DNA from: Oscillospiraceae bacterium
GTDB lineage: Bacteria > Bacillota > Clostridia > Oscillospirales > Oscillospiraceae
Reading direction: 5' to 3'
NCBI GenBank assembly: GCA_902767395.1
Contig: CACXHI010000247.1
Coordinates: 1-13,313, forward strand
DNA: 13,313 nt
The translations under genes and the position numbers were made by a program. How positions within the stretch are numbered: the first letter of the stretch is position 1; every line of letters begins with the position of its first letter. Below, piece after piece: positions 6,938 to 12,869 of the stretch. The notes under the pieces are model-generated. The model saw only the letters and a list, made by a program, of their open reading frames with translations, had not been told where the DNA came from and ran no database searches.

Positions 6938-6967
6938 ATTATAACACCGCTGCGGCTGGATTGTCAA
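6938..6967 (-). promoter_or_regulatory. Near-perfect sigma-A promoter of the membrane-protein gene
   Basis: Minus strand: -35 TTGACA (6962-6967, perfect), 18-bp spacer, -10 TATAAT (6938-6943, perfect), with TG in the extended -10 position. The predicted leader is about 25 nt. The sequence implies strong basal expression. Confidence 0.9.
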
Positions 6968-6991
6968 CTGTGACGAAAAACGGATTCTTCG

Positions 6992-7075
6992 CTTCCCTGT
7001 TTCCCGCTGCATGTTTCGGGCGGGGGGCTGCTTGCTACCTGTTACTTGTTGCCTGATACTTGTTATCTGTGATCC
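6992..7075. repeat. Twelve-unit degenerate heptad array
   Basis: Eighty-four bases divide into twelve 7-bp units in one register. Eleven begin with G, and several match GTTACYT-like units: GCTACCT (7034), GTTACTT (7041), GTTGCCT (7048), GATACTT (7055), GTTATCT (7062). The earlier units (GTTTCCC, GCTGCAT, GTTTCGG) are more diverged. It lies 20 nt beyond the stop of the 7096-7830 gene and upstream of the membrane-protein promoter. AACGGATTCTTCGC at 6979-6992 borders it and recurs at 10001-10014. Confidence 0.65.
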
Positions 7076-7095
7076 GCAATCGCGGCGTTTTGCGT

Positions 7096-7830
7096 CTACT
7101 CCACCGTCGCCTCCGCCTCTGTGCGTTCGCCCGCCTGCACCAGCACTTGCAGGATGGGGGTTTCGCGGCGCACCAGCGTGTAGGTTCCGGCGCGCAGGCC
7201 GCGGAATTCCAGCGTGCGGACGTAGGCCAGCCCGCGCTCCGGCAGGGCGCTGTCCGGGATGAACAGATCCCGGTTCCACTGCCGTCCGTTCCGGTCGTAC
7301 AGGGTGAAGCTGAAGAAGCCCTTCTGCCGCAGCGTCAGGCGAATCGACGCCGTGCCGGGGCAAAATCGCTCGAAATGCAGCAGCTCCCCATCCGTCCAGA
7401 GCTGGCCCCGCGCCTCATCCAGACTGGCGTTTTGGAGCAGACGAAAGCCGCCGAGTTCCGTCCCATCCCGCCACAGGCTGTAAACGCCGGAGAACACCGG
7501 GCCGAGCGTCACGTCGCCCGTGCCGTAGGGCTTCGCCTCCTCGATGGGGCAGCCGCTGGCGTCGCAGAGGAAGAGCCGCCCCTCCAACGGCAGCTCCTCC
7601 ACCCGCAGGGCAATGAGGAACGGCCCCGCTGTCTCCATCGTCTCGGGGGCCATGACCGCCGCCACTTCCTCCGTACTCTCCACCGGCTCGGCCACCAGCG
7701 CCGGCAGGGTCGGCGCCGTTGTGTCCGACGGTTTCCCCGGCGGACGGGAATTTGCGAACACCGTGGCAGTGAGGGCCAGAGCGCCGATCATCGCCCCGGC
7801 CCATGCCAATCGGGTCGAATAGTCGTTCAT
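7096..7830 (-). CDS. Membrane-anchored or secreted protein with two SpaA/CnaB-like repeats
   Basis: The family is not firmly recognised. The 244-residue product starts with a short N-terminus and a hydrophobic segment (about 8-26), a signal peptide or anchor. A Pro/Thr/Glu-rich spacer (28-68) follows, then two similar beta-rich blocks. Block one (about 83-131) has F-L-C-D-A-S-G followed by G-V-Y-S-L; block two (about 173-231) has F-T-L-Y-D-R-N-G followed by G-T-Y-T-L. The pattern 'x-F-x-L-x-D-x-x-G ... G-x-Y-x-L' resembles the prealbumin-like folds of SpaA/CnaB domains. No LPxTG sorting signal is present, so it is probably held by the N-terminal segment. The ATG at 7830 follows AAAGGAG. It is divergent from another small membrane-tethered protein gene. 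The fold is inferred from pattern only; the role is unknown. Confidence 0.75.
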   Translation of the reverse strand: MNDYSTRLAWAGAMIGALALTATVFANSRPPGKPSDTTAPTLPALVAEPVESTEEVAAVMAPETMETAGPFLIALRVEELPLEGRLFLCDASGCPIEEAKPYGTGDVTLGPVFSGVYSLWRDGTELGGFRLLQNASLDEARGQLWTDGELLHFERFCPGTASIRLTLRQKGFFSFTLYDRNGRQWNRDLFIPDSALPERGLAYVRTLEFRGLRAGTYTLVRRETPILQVLVQAGERTEAEATVE

Positions 7831-7858
7831 GTGCCGTCTCCTTTCCGTTGATGGTCTT

Positions 7859-7864
7859 AGTATA
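7859..7864 (-). promoter_or_regulatory. Possible -10 box of the 7096-7830 gene
   Basis: TATACT on the minus strand (5 of 6 consensus) lies about 28 nt upstream of the ATG. No good -35 is found at 16-18 bp spacing; TCGACA is present but 21 bp away. The box sits between the arms of an 8-bp inverted repeat, CCTTTCCG (7840-7847) and CGGAAAGG (7874-7881). Confidence 0.35.
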
Positions 7865-7995
7865 TCGCGCCGTCGGAAAGGAAGCTGTCGAGAGCAGGGA
7901 GGAAGAGAAGTTTTTTCGCCGCCCGCCGTGGATTTTGCAGACGGGCCGCAAACCGCCTGCGCCTCATTCACCGAACACAAAAAGGAGGAATTCCC

Positions 7996-8592
7996 ATGAA
8001 GCCCACCGAATACTACAACTACTCCCGCAAGCCGCGCAGCGCATGGTGGCTGCCGCTGGTGGTGGTTCTGGTTCTGACGCCGATCGTCTCCAGCTTCCGC
8101 TCCTGCCACCACGCGCCTGAGGAGACGTCCGTCGGCACGTCCCAGACTGTCCGCGACCCGGCGGAGCAGGGCTGGCACACCGTTCTGGCGGACGGGACGC
8201 TCTATTCCGTTCTCGATCGGGAATACACAGGAGAGTTCGACCTCCAGCCGCTCCGGCTCGCGGCGCAGGACGTGGAGGCCTTTTCCTGTCAGACGGTGAT
8301 GACGGCGGAGGAATACCGCGCCTTTTGCACGCGCTGGAAGCTGACGCCGGCCTTTGCCGCCCACGGCGGCAGCTACGCCGTCGTGGCCCACGCAAAGGCC
8401 GAGGCCGAGCAGGCGGAGATCCAACTGGGCGGCGTGTCCGTGACGGACGGGACGGTGAAGCTTCTGCTGCGCGAGCGGTTCTCCGGCAGCGGAGCGGACT
8501 GCGCGGCCTATGTGCTGACCGTCCCCGTGGACGCCTCCGTGACCGCGCTGGAAACAGAGCCGCTCTATCTGGCAGAGGAAGTGGGGAAGTAG
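7996..8592 (+). CDS. Small membrane-anchored extracytoplasmic protein, family uncertain
   Basis: The 198-residue product has a basic, Tyr-rich N-terminus (YYNYSRKPR), one transmembrane segment (about 16-33), and a soluble remainder that should face outside. A C-terminal beta-rich part (about 126-190) alternates short strands: YAVVAHAK, EIQLGGVSVTDGTVKLLLRE, and AAYVLTVPVDASVTALE. This layout faintly recalls the PrcB C-terminal domain (PF14343), but the usual G-G-Y start is not preserved, so I treat that as a hint only. An excellent Shine-Dalgarno (AAAAAGGAGG) precedes the ATG. The stop TAG lies at the edge of a hairpin repeat (GTAGGGGCG). No clear promoter was found in the 165 bp shared with the divergent gene. 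It may be co-transcribed with the downstream amidohydrolase. Confidence 0.75.
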   Translation: MKPTEYYNYSRKPRSAWWLPLVVVLVLTPIVSSFRSCHHAPEETSVGTSQTVRDPAEQGWHTVLADGTLYSVLDREYTGEFDLQPLRLAAQDVEAFSCQTVMTAEEYRAFCTRWKLTPAFAAHGGSYAVVAHAKAEAEQAEIQLGGVSVTDGTVKLLLRERFSGSGADCAAYVLTVPVDASVTALETEPLYLAEEVGK

Positions 8593-8612
8593 GGGCGCTC
8601 AATGAGCGCCCG
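8588..8612. repeat. Hairpin repeat overlapping a stop codon
   Basis: GTAGGGGCG leads into an 8-bp inverted repeat, GGGCGCTC (8593-8600) and GAGCGCCC (8604-8611), around AAT, followed by GCC. The preceding gene's TAG (8590-8592) is part of it. It resembles in design the GTAGGGACG hairpin at 10031-10059. There is no U-tract, so it is not a convincing terminator. Confidence 0.5.
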
Positions 8613-8654
8613 CCGACGCGCACCCGCGTGGAATGAAAGAAGGATGGAACCATC

Positions 8655-10028
8655 ATGGAAACAAAAAACGCCCTTGCGGGCATCTTCACGTTGGCGGAGG
8701 GAATGCAGGCGGAGCTTTCCGCGCTGCGGCGGGATCTGCACCGCCATCCCGAGACGGGATGGACGGAGCTGCGCACCTCCGCGCTGATTGCGCAGCGCCT
8801 GACGGCGCTGGGATTTGACGAGGTGCTGGTCGGGGAGGCGGTCTGCGACCGGGCAAGCCGACTGGGTCTGCCGTCCGGCGAGGCGCTGGAGGCGGCGGAT
8901 CGGCGCGCGAAGGCGCAGGGAGCCGATCCGGTGTTTTTGGAGGCCGCAAGGGGCGGCATGACCGGGGTGATCGGGGTGCTGCGCTGCGGCGAGGGCCCCG
9001 TGGTCGCCCTCCGCTTTGACATCGACGCGCTTCCCATCCGCGAGGACGACGGGGCCGACCATCTCCCGGCGGCGGAGGGCTTCCGCTCGGAAACCGAGGG
9101 CGTGATGCACGCCTGCGGGCATGACGGCCACACGGCCATCGGGCTCGGCACGGCAAAGCTGCTCTGCAATCTGCGCCAGCGGCTGCAGGGCACGGTGAAG
9201 CTGATCTTCCAGCCCGCCGAGGAGGGGGTGCGCGGGGCGAAGGCCATCGTCGAAAAGGGGCATCTGGACGACGTGGACTTCCTGCTCGGGGCGCATTTGG
9301 GCGGAGACCGCTCGATTCAGACGCCGACCATCGGCGTCGGGGCCAACCCCACGCTGGCCACGCGGAAGCTGGACGTATGCTTCCACGGCAAAGCCGCCCA
9401 CGCCTGTCTTGCCCCGGACGCGGGCAACAACGCCATGCTTGCCGCAGCCACGGCAATTTTGAACCTGCACGCAATTCCCCGCTGCGGCGACGCGCCGACC
9501 CGCGTGAACGTGGGCCGCATGACGGCGGGCAGCGGGCGGAACGTGATCTGCGACCGGGCGGTGCTGGAGCTGGAGGTGCGCGGACTGACCACGGCGGCGA
9601 ACGACTACATGACCGACTACGCCGAGCGGATTGTCCGGGCGGCGGCCCAGATGCACGGCTGCACCTGTGAGATCGCGCTGCGCGGGGAGGCCGCGGGAGA
9701 TCGGAATTCCCCGGCGCTCTGCGAGCGGGTGCTGACGGTCTGCCGCGACGGGCTGGGGCTGCCGGTCTGCCGTCTGGACGAGGAAACCGGCGGCTTTATC
9801 AGCGAGGACTACTCCCTGCTGGCGGAGCGGGTGCGCGCCCACGGCGGCCAGTCGTGCTATTTCAAGAATCTCGCGGCCTGTGCCGCGCCGATTCACGACC
9901 CCCGGTTCGATTTCCCGGAGCGCGCTCTCGTCACCGGCGCCGCCGCCTTCGCGGGCGTCACGGCGGAGCTCCTGTCCGCCGGGCCGACAGGGACAGAGGG
10001 AACGGATTCTTCGCCGCGCTCAGAATGA
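8655..10028 (+). CDS. M20-family metal-dependent amidohydrolase, AbgA-like
   Basis: This is a cytoplasmic two-domain metallohydrolase that cleaves N-acyl amino acid amide bonds. The 457-residue sequence fits best with AbgA, a subunit of p-aminobenzoyl-glutamate hydrolase: it shares the extra segment at about 60-105, then the stretches VVALRFDIDALP, GVMHACGHDGHTAIGLG, LIFQPAEEGVRGA and TRVNVG-x-x-x-AG-x-GRNV. Metal and catalytic residues are visible: LHRHPE (28-33), Cys154 and His156 of HACGHDGH, Glu189-Glu190 of QPAEEG, His214, and His414 of IHDPRFDFPE. The dimerisation lid has HGKAAHA (244-250). The start at 8655 lies behind AAGAAGG with rather long spacing. Neither AbgB nor an AbgT transporter lies beside it, so the substrate could be another N-acyl amino acid. 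The last residues (about 446-457) are encoded by a dispersed repeat. Confidence 0.92.
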   Translation: METKNALAGIFTLAEGMQAELSALRRDLHRHPETGWTELRTSALIAQRLTALGFDEVLVGEAVCDRASRLGLPSGEALEAADRRAKAQGADPVFLEAARGGMTGVIGVLRCGEGPVVALRFDIDALPIREDDGADHLPAAEGFRSETEGVMHACGHDGHTAIGLGTAKLLCNLRQRLQGTVKLIFQPAEEGVRGAKAIVEKGHLDDVDFLLGAHLGGDRSIQTPTIGVGANPTLATRKLDVCFHGKAAHACLAPDAGNNAMLAAATAILNLHAIPRCGDAPTRVNVGRMTAGSGRNVICDRAVLELEVRGLTTAANDYMTDYAERIVRAAAQMHGCTCEIALRGEAAGDRNSPALCERVLTVCRDGLGLPVCRLDEETGGFISEDYSLLAERVRAHGGQSCYFKNLAACAAPIHDPRFDFPERALVTGAAAFAGVTAELLSAGPTGTEGTDSSPRSE

Positions 10029-10059
10029 CGTGTAGGGACGAGCATTGCTCGTCCCTACA
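10001..10059. repeat. Composite repeat with hairpin between the M20 gene and carD
   Basis: AACGGATTCTTCGC, then CGCGCTCAGAATGAC, run into a perfect 13-bp hairpin (10031-10043 with 10047-10059, loop ATT) built on GTAGGGACGAGC. The first 14 bases recur at 6979-6992. The M20 gene's TGA (10026-10028) is inside. From general memory, similar '...TTCGC...CTCAGAATGACA' and 'GTAGGGACGAGC' units are scattered in gut Clostridia genomes. On the plus strand the hairpin is followed by TTTTA, so it may also act as a terminator for the convergent pair. Confidence 0.65.
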
Positions 10060-10074
10060 TTTTACGATTTACTA
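10054..10074. repeat. Short heptad repeat (TTTACGA type) containing the carD stop
   Basis: Units CCTACAT, TTTACGA and TTTACTA lie in one 7-bp register. The carD stop (TAG, complement of 10072-10074) is in the last unit. With only two close copies it is weaker than the other arrays. Confidence 0.5.
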
Positions 10075-10578
10075 TGCGGACTGTCCCAGCTTGCTCTGAA
10101 TATACGCATGTACCTGTGTGGGCTGAATGTCGAGCGCCCCGGCGAACTCGTCGTAGAGCAGGCGCTGGGCCTCCCGGAGGTAGGTTTCGTCGGAAACGTG
10201 GAGGCTCTTGCCGTCGGCCTGCCGCCGCTCCTTGTGGGCGTAGAGGGTCTTGATCAGGATAATCAGGCTGCGGCACTCGTTGCTGTGCAGCAGGGCGTCA
10301 AAGCTGGCCTTGCGCGCCTGCGGGTCCTCCTCCCATACGGTGGGAAGCTCCTCCATGCAGTCAATCAGGCGGTCCACCTCCTCGCGGGAGAGAATCGGGC
10401 GCATCTTGGAGGTGAGCTGCTCGTTCTCCACCGGGACGTAGATCAAAGAGGTGTTCTGATAGACCGGCTTGAGCACATAGTATCGTTCCCGGGTGCGTCC
10501 GAAGCGCATGACGGCGATTTCCTGAATCACACACACGCCGCTTCCGCCATAGTGGATCATCTCATTCACGGTATACAT
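10072..10578 (-). CDS. CarD-family RNA polymerase-binding regulator
   Basis: This 168-residue protein has the CarD/CdnL layout. The N-terminal RNA-polymerase-interacting domain (about 1-62) is a small beta barrel starting MIHYGGSGVCVIQEI and continuing with YYVLKPVY and IYVPVENEQLTSKMRPIL. A helical C-terminal domain (about 63-165) follows, with the LIILIKTLYAHK stretch and conserved GKSLHVSDE-x-x-L-x-x-A-x-R-L-L seen in clostridial members. In characterised relatives CarD binds the RNAP beta subunit and stabilises open promoter complexes, influencing rRNA and housekeeping transcription. The length is normal. The ATG at 10578 follows AAAGGAG. It is divergent from prmA across an A-tract-rich intergenic region and convergent with the M20 gene. 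The stop lies in a heptad repeat. Confidence 0.93.
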   Translation of the reverse strand: MYTVNEMIHYGGSGVCVIQEIAVMRFGRTRERYYVLKPVYQNTSLIYVPVENEQLTSKMRPILSREEVDRLIDCMEELPTVWEEDPQARKASFDALLHSNECRSLIILIKTLYAHKERRQADGKSLHVSDETYLREAQRLLYDEFAGALDIQPTQVHAYIQSKLGQSA

Positions 10579-10620
10579 GCTGAACTCCTTTCCCGCCGGG
10601 AACCAAATTCCTACCCCTGT

Positions 10621-10629
10621 ATTATATCA
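10621..10629 (-). promoter_or_regulatory. Extended -10 promoter of carD
   Basis: Minus strand TGATATAAT: a perfect TATAAT (10621-10626) with TG in the extended -10 position. No good -35 hexamer exists at 16-18 bp, but the upstream DNA is rich in A- and T-tracts that could act like an UP element. Confidence 0.75.
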
Positions 10630-10631
10630 CA

Positions 10632-10670
10632 TTTTTTTGGAAAAAGAAAGTAAAAAAACCATGTTTTTTT
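10632..10670. other. A-tract cluster between carD and prmA
   Basis: Runs at 10632-10638 (T7), 10641-10645 (A5), 10652-10658 (A7) and 10664-10670 (T7) have centres about 8-12 bp apart, as expected for intrinsically curved DNA. The last two, with a flanking C and G, form an 8-bp inverted repeat around CAT. They sit between the two divergent promoters. Confidence 0.5.
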
Positions 10671-10681
10671 CGCAAACAGAC

Positions 10682-10710
10682 TTGTCAATTTTGCAGAAAT
10701 CCTGTACACT
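10682..10710 (+). promoter_or_regulatory. Promoter of prmA
   Basis: -35 TTGTCA (10682-10687, 5 of 6), 17-bp spacer, -10 TACACT (10705-10710, 4 of 6). The leader would be about 50 nt. TATAAG just after it (10710-10715) is an alternative -10 without a well-spaced -35. Confidence 0.6.
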
Positions 10711-10768
10711 ATAAGAACGGTTTGAAACGCAGAACCCCATAGATTTTTAACAATGTGAGGATATGACT

Positions 10769-11743
10769 ATGGAATGGCTGGAGCTTACCATCGACTCTGC
10801 CTCTGAGGGGATCGGCCTGTTGGAGGCCGCGCTGACCCTCAACGGCTTCGACAGCTTTGTGATCGACGACGAGGCGGAGTTTCACACCTTTTTGGAAACC
10901 AACCGCGACTACTGGGACATCGTGGACGAGGATCTGGAAAAAAGTCTGAACGGCGTTTCCCGCATCCGTCTGTATCTGGAAGATCGGCCCGAGGCGATGG
11001 AGGACGTCTCCCGGCTGCGGGAGCTGCTGTCCGGTCTGCTGGAGGCCTATCCCGAGGCGGGACTGGGCAGCCTGCGTCTGAGTCTGGCCAACGTGAAGGA
11101 CGAGGATTGGGAGAACAACTGGAAGCAGTACTATCAGCCCATTCCCATCGGCCAGCGGTTGCTGGTGGTGCCGAAGTGGATGGAGCCGGATCGGTCCGAA
11201 AACCGCATTCCCGTTCTTCTCGACCCCGGCATGATCTTCGGCACAGGGGCGCACGCCTCAACACAGATGTGTATGCTCCGGCTGGAGGCGCTGATCTGCG
11301 GCGGCGAGGAGGTCCTCGATCTCGGCAGCGGCAGTGGCATTCTCTCGATCACGGCCCTGCGTCTGGGCGCGGCCCACGCCACGGGCGTGGACGTGGACCC
11401 CAAGGCGGAGGACGTTGCACGGCAGAACGCGGCGATCAACGGTCTGGGACCGGATCGGTTCACCGCCGTCACCGGCAACGTCATCACCGGGCAGGCGGCG
11501 CTGGAGCCGCTGTTCTCCAAGACCTACGACGTGATCTGCATGAATATCTTTGCAGACGTGATTATCCCGATGGCTGCGGTTCTGCCTCGGTTTATGACGG
11601 AAAATACCCGGCTCATCTGCTCCGGCGTGCTGGAGACGCGGTACGATGAGGTGCGCGCGGCAATCGAGGCCGCCGGTCTGCGGATCACCGGGGTGCAAAC
11701 CATGAACGACTGGTGCTGCTTCACCGCCGAAAAGGGGGAGTGA
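10769..11743 (+). CDS. prmA: Ribosomal protein L11 methyltransferase PrmA
   Basis: PrmA is a SAM-dependent enzyme that methylates ribosomal protein L11 (three amino groups in E. coli). From the ATG at 10769 the product is 324 residues, normal for the family. The N-terminal substrate-recognition domain begins with the typical MEWLEL and runs to about 100. The linker motif DEDWENNWKQYYQPIPIG (111-128) and the signature DPGMIFGTGAHASTQMC (152-168) precede the Rossmann methyltransferase core, with SAM motif VLDLGSGSGILSI (182-194), acidic VDVD (207-210) and NIFADVI (259-265). I prefer the second ATG (10769) because GTGAGG lies 8 nt upstream of it, but only 2 nt upstream of the in-frame ATG at 10763. 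The stop is followed within a few bases by the start of a DUF4015-type gene, so the two are probably one operon. Confidence 0.96.
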   Translation: MEWLELTIDSASEGIGLLEAALTLNGFDSFVIDDEAEFHTFLETNRDYWDIVDEDLEKSLNGVSRIRLYLEDRPEAMEDVSRLRELLSGLLEAYPEAGLGSLRLSLANVKDEDWENNWKQYYQPIPIGQRLLVVPKWMEPDRSENRIPVLLDPGMIFGTGAHASTQMCMLRLEALICGGEEVLDLGSGSGILSITALRLGAAHATGVDVDPKAEDVARQNAAINGLGPDRFTAVTGNVITGQAALEPLFSKTYDVICMNIFADVIIPMAAVLPRFMTENTRLICSGVLETRYDEVRAAIEAAGLRITGVQTMNDWCCFTAEKGE

Positions 11744-11745
11744 GC

Positions 11746-12774
11746 TTGCGTTCCATTTCTTACCGCGCACGGGCCCGGTGGCGCAAGGGCCTGACCGTCG
11801 GCCTGTTCGTACTGGCGCTCCTGCTGCTGGCGAGCGTATTGTTCGTCGTCTATCTGGGCCGGTTCGTGGTCTATACGCCCGACGGGGCAAGGCTGGATTT
11901 TGGCCGGGACAGCTCCCGGGATCTGGCGGTGGAATCGAGCGTTCCTGTCACGACCGCCCCGCTGGAACGCATAGAGATCGAATTTGCCTCCCCGGACCCC
12001 CACGGGCAGACCTCCGAGCTGGTCAACGGCTGGTACATTGATCTGGATATGCTTCAGGACCCGGCCGCTGTGCTGGAGGCTGTTCAGGCGTTAAGTCCGC
12101 CCTGCACCGTGATGATTGATCTCAAGGGCGGCAACGGCTCGTTCTACTATTCCACCGCCATTGACGGGGCGCAGCGTGCGGAGATCGACGTTTCCGCCGT
12201 GGACGCCGTGCTCTCCTATCTGCGCAGCCACGGCTTTACGATGGTGGCCCGCATCCGCACCTTTCAGGATTCCCATTTTGCCGAGCAGCACGTCAATTGC
12301 AGTCTGCAAACCGCCAACGGCACGCTCTGGGTCGGAAACGGCTTCTACTGGCTCGACCCGGGCAACGACGCGGTGCTGGCCTATCTCAAGCAGATTGCCC
12401 GCGAGCTGGCGGAGAAGGGCTTCAAGGAGATCGTGTTCGACGATTTCCGCTTCCCCAACGGCACGCAGATCGTCTACAATTCCGACAAGAGCCGCACAGA
12501 GCTGATTTCGGACGTGGCAACCGATCTGCTCAACTTCTTTTCCAGCAGCAATATCACGATTTCCTTCGGCAACCCGACCGCGGAGCTTCCGCTTTCGGGC
12601 GCCTCGCACGTCTATCTCTCCGGCGTCACCGGCGCGGGGGTCAACGCAGCGGTAAAGAGCTATTCCCGGCTGAAGAATCCGGAAGCCCGGATTGTCTTCC
12701 TCACCGCCTCGAATGACAACCGCTTCGACCCCTATCAGGTGCTCCGCCCGCTGGTCACACAGACGCTGCCGTGA
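11746..12774 (+). CDS. Membrane-anchored DUF4015-type glycosyl-hydrolase-like protein
   Basis: This is a putative extracellular protein with a TIM-barrel glycoside-hydrolase-like domain (DUF4015, PF13200). From TTG at 11746 the product is 342 residues: a basic N-terminus, one transmembrane anchor (about 16-37), a linker, then the barrel from about 93 to the end. Family features are NGWYIDLDML (94-103), the strand TVMIDLKGGNG (121-131), the strand MVARIRTFQDSHFA (166-179), and IVFDDFRFPNG (229-239), which matches the family's 'FDYIRFP' region and carries the acidic pair at the barrel mouth. TTG 11746 has GGGGGAG at good spacing; the GTG at 11740 (overlapping the prmA stop as GTGA) and the GTG at 11713 are alternatives with poorer spacing. 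No substrate is known for the family. It follows prmA in an apparent operon. Confidence 0.82.
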   Translation: MRSISYRARARWRKGLTVGLFVLALLLLASVLFVVYLGRFVVYTPDGARLDFGRDSSRDLAVESSVPVTTAPLERIEIEFASPDPHGQTSELVNGWYIDLDMLQDPAAVLEAVQALSPPCTVMIDLKGGNGSFYYSTAIDGAQRAEIDVSAVDAVLSYLRSHGFTMVARIRTFQDSHFAEQHVNCSLQTANGTLWVGNGFYWLDPGNDAVLAYLKQIARELAEKGFKEIVFDDFRFPNGTQIVYNSDKSRTELISDVATDLLNFFSSSNITISFGNPTAELPLSGASHVYLSGVTGAGVNAAVKSYSRLKNPEARIVFLTASNDNRFDPYQVLRPLVTQTLP

Positions 12775-12808
12775 GGAGCACCCACGCCGTCGTTTATGTG
12801 TGTAGAGA

Positions 12809-12868
12809 CACGCGGAACCACCCCGCCCCGCAGGCCGAACGGCCTGCGGGGCGGGGTGGTTCCGCGTG
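12809..12868. terminator. Long perfect hairpin between convergent genes (probable bidirectional terminator)
   Basis: Twenty-eight bases (12809-12836) pair perfectly with 12841-12868 around a GAAC loop. The stem is about three-quarters G+C. It fills most of the 95 bp between the DUF4015-type gene and asd, which end 34 bp before it and 1 bp after it respectively. Neither strand has a U-run after the stem, so classic intrinsic termination is not fully supported. Confidence 0.6.
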
Positions 12869-12869
12869 A

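Noticed and set aside
6992..7075. CRISPR array
   Set aside because: Units are 7 bp with no spacers and are degenerate; there are no cas genes.
8588..8612. Terminator after the 7996-8592 gene
   Set aside because: The hairpin has no U-run and resembles a dispersed repeat, so read-through into the amidohydrolase gene remains likely.
7964..9896. Long minus-strand open frames across the amidohydrolase
   Set aside because: Their products are Arg/Pro/Ser-rich shadows of the plus-strand M20 gene, which has all its metal ligands.
10045..10653. Plus-strand open frame of 202 codons across carD
   Set aside because: It is antisense to the CarD-family gene, begins in repeat DNA and has no ribosome site.
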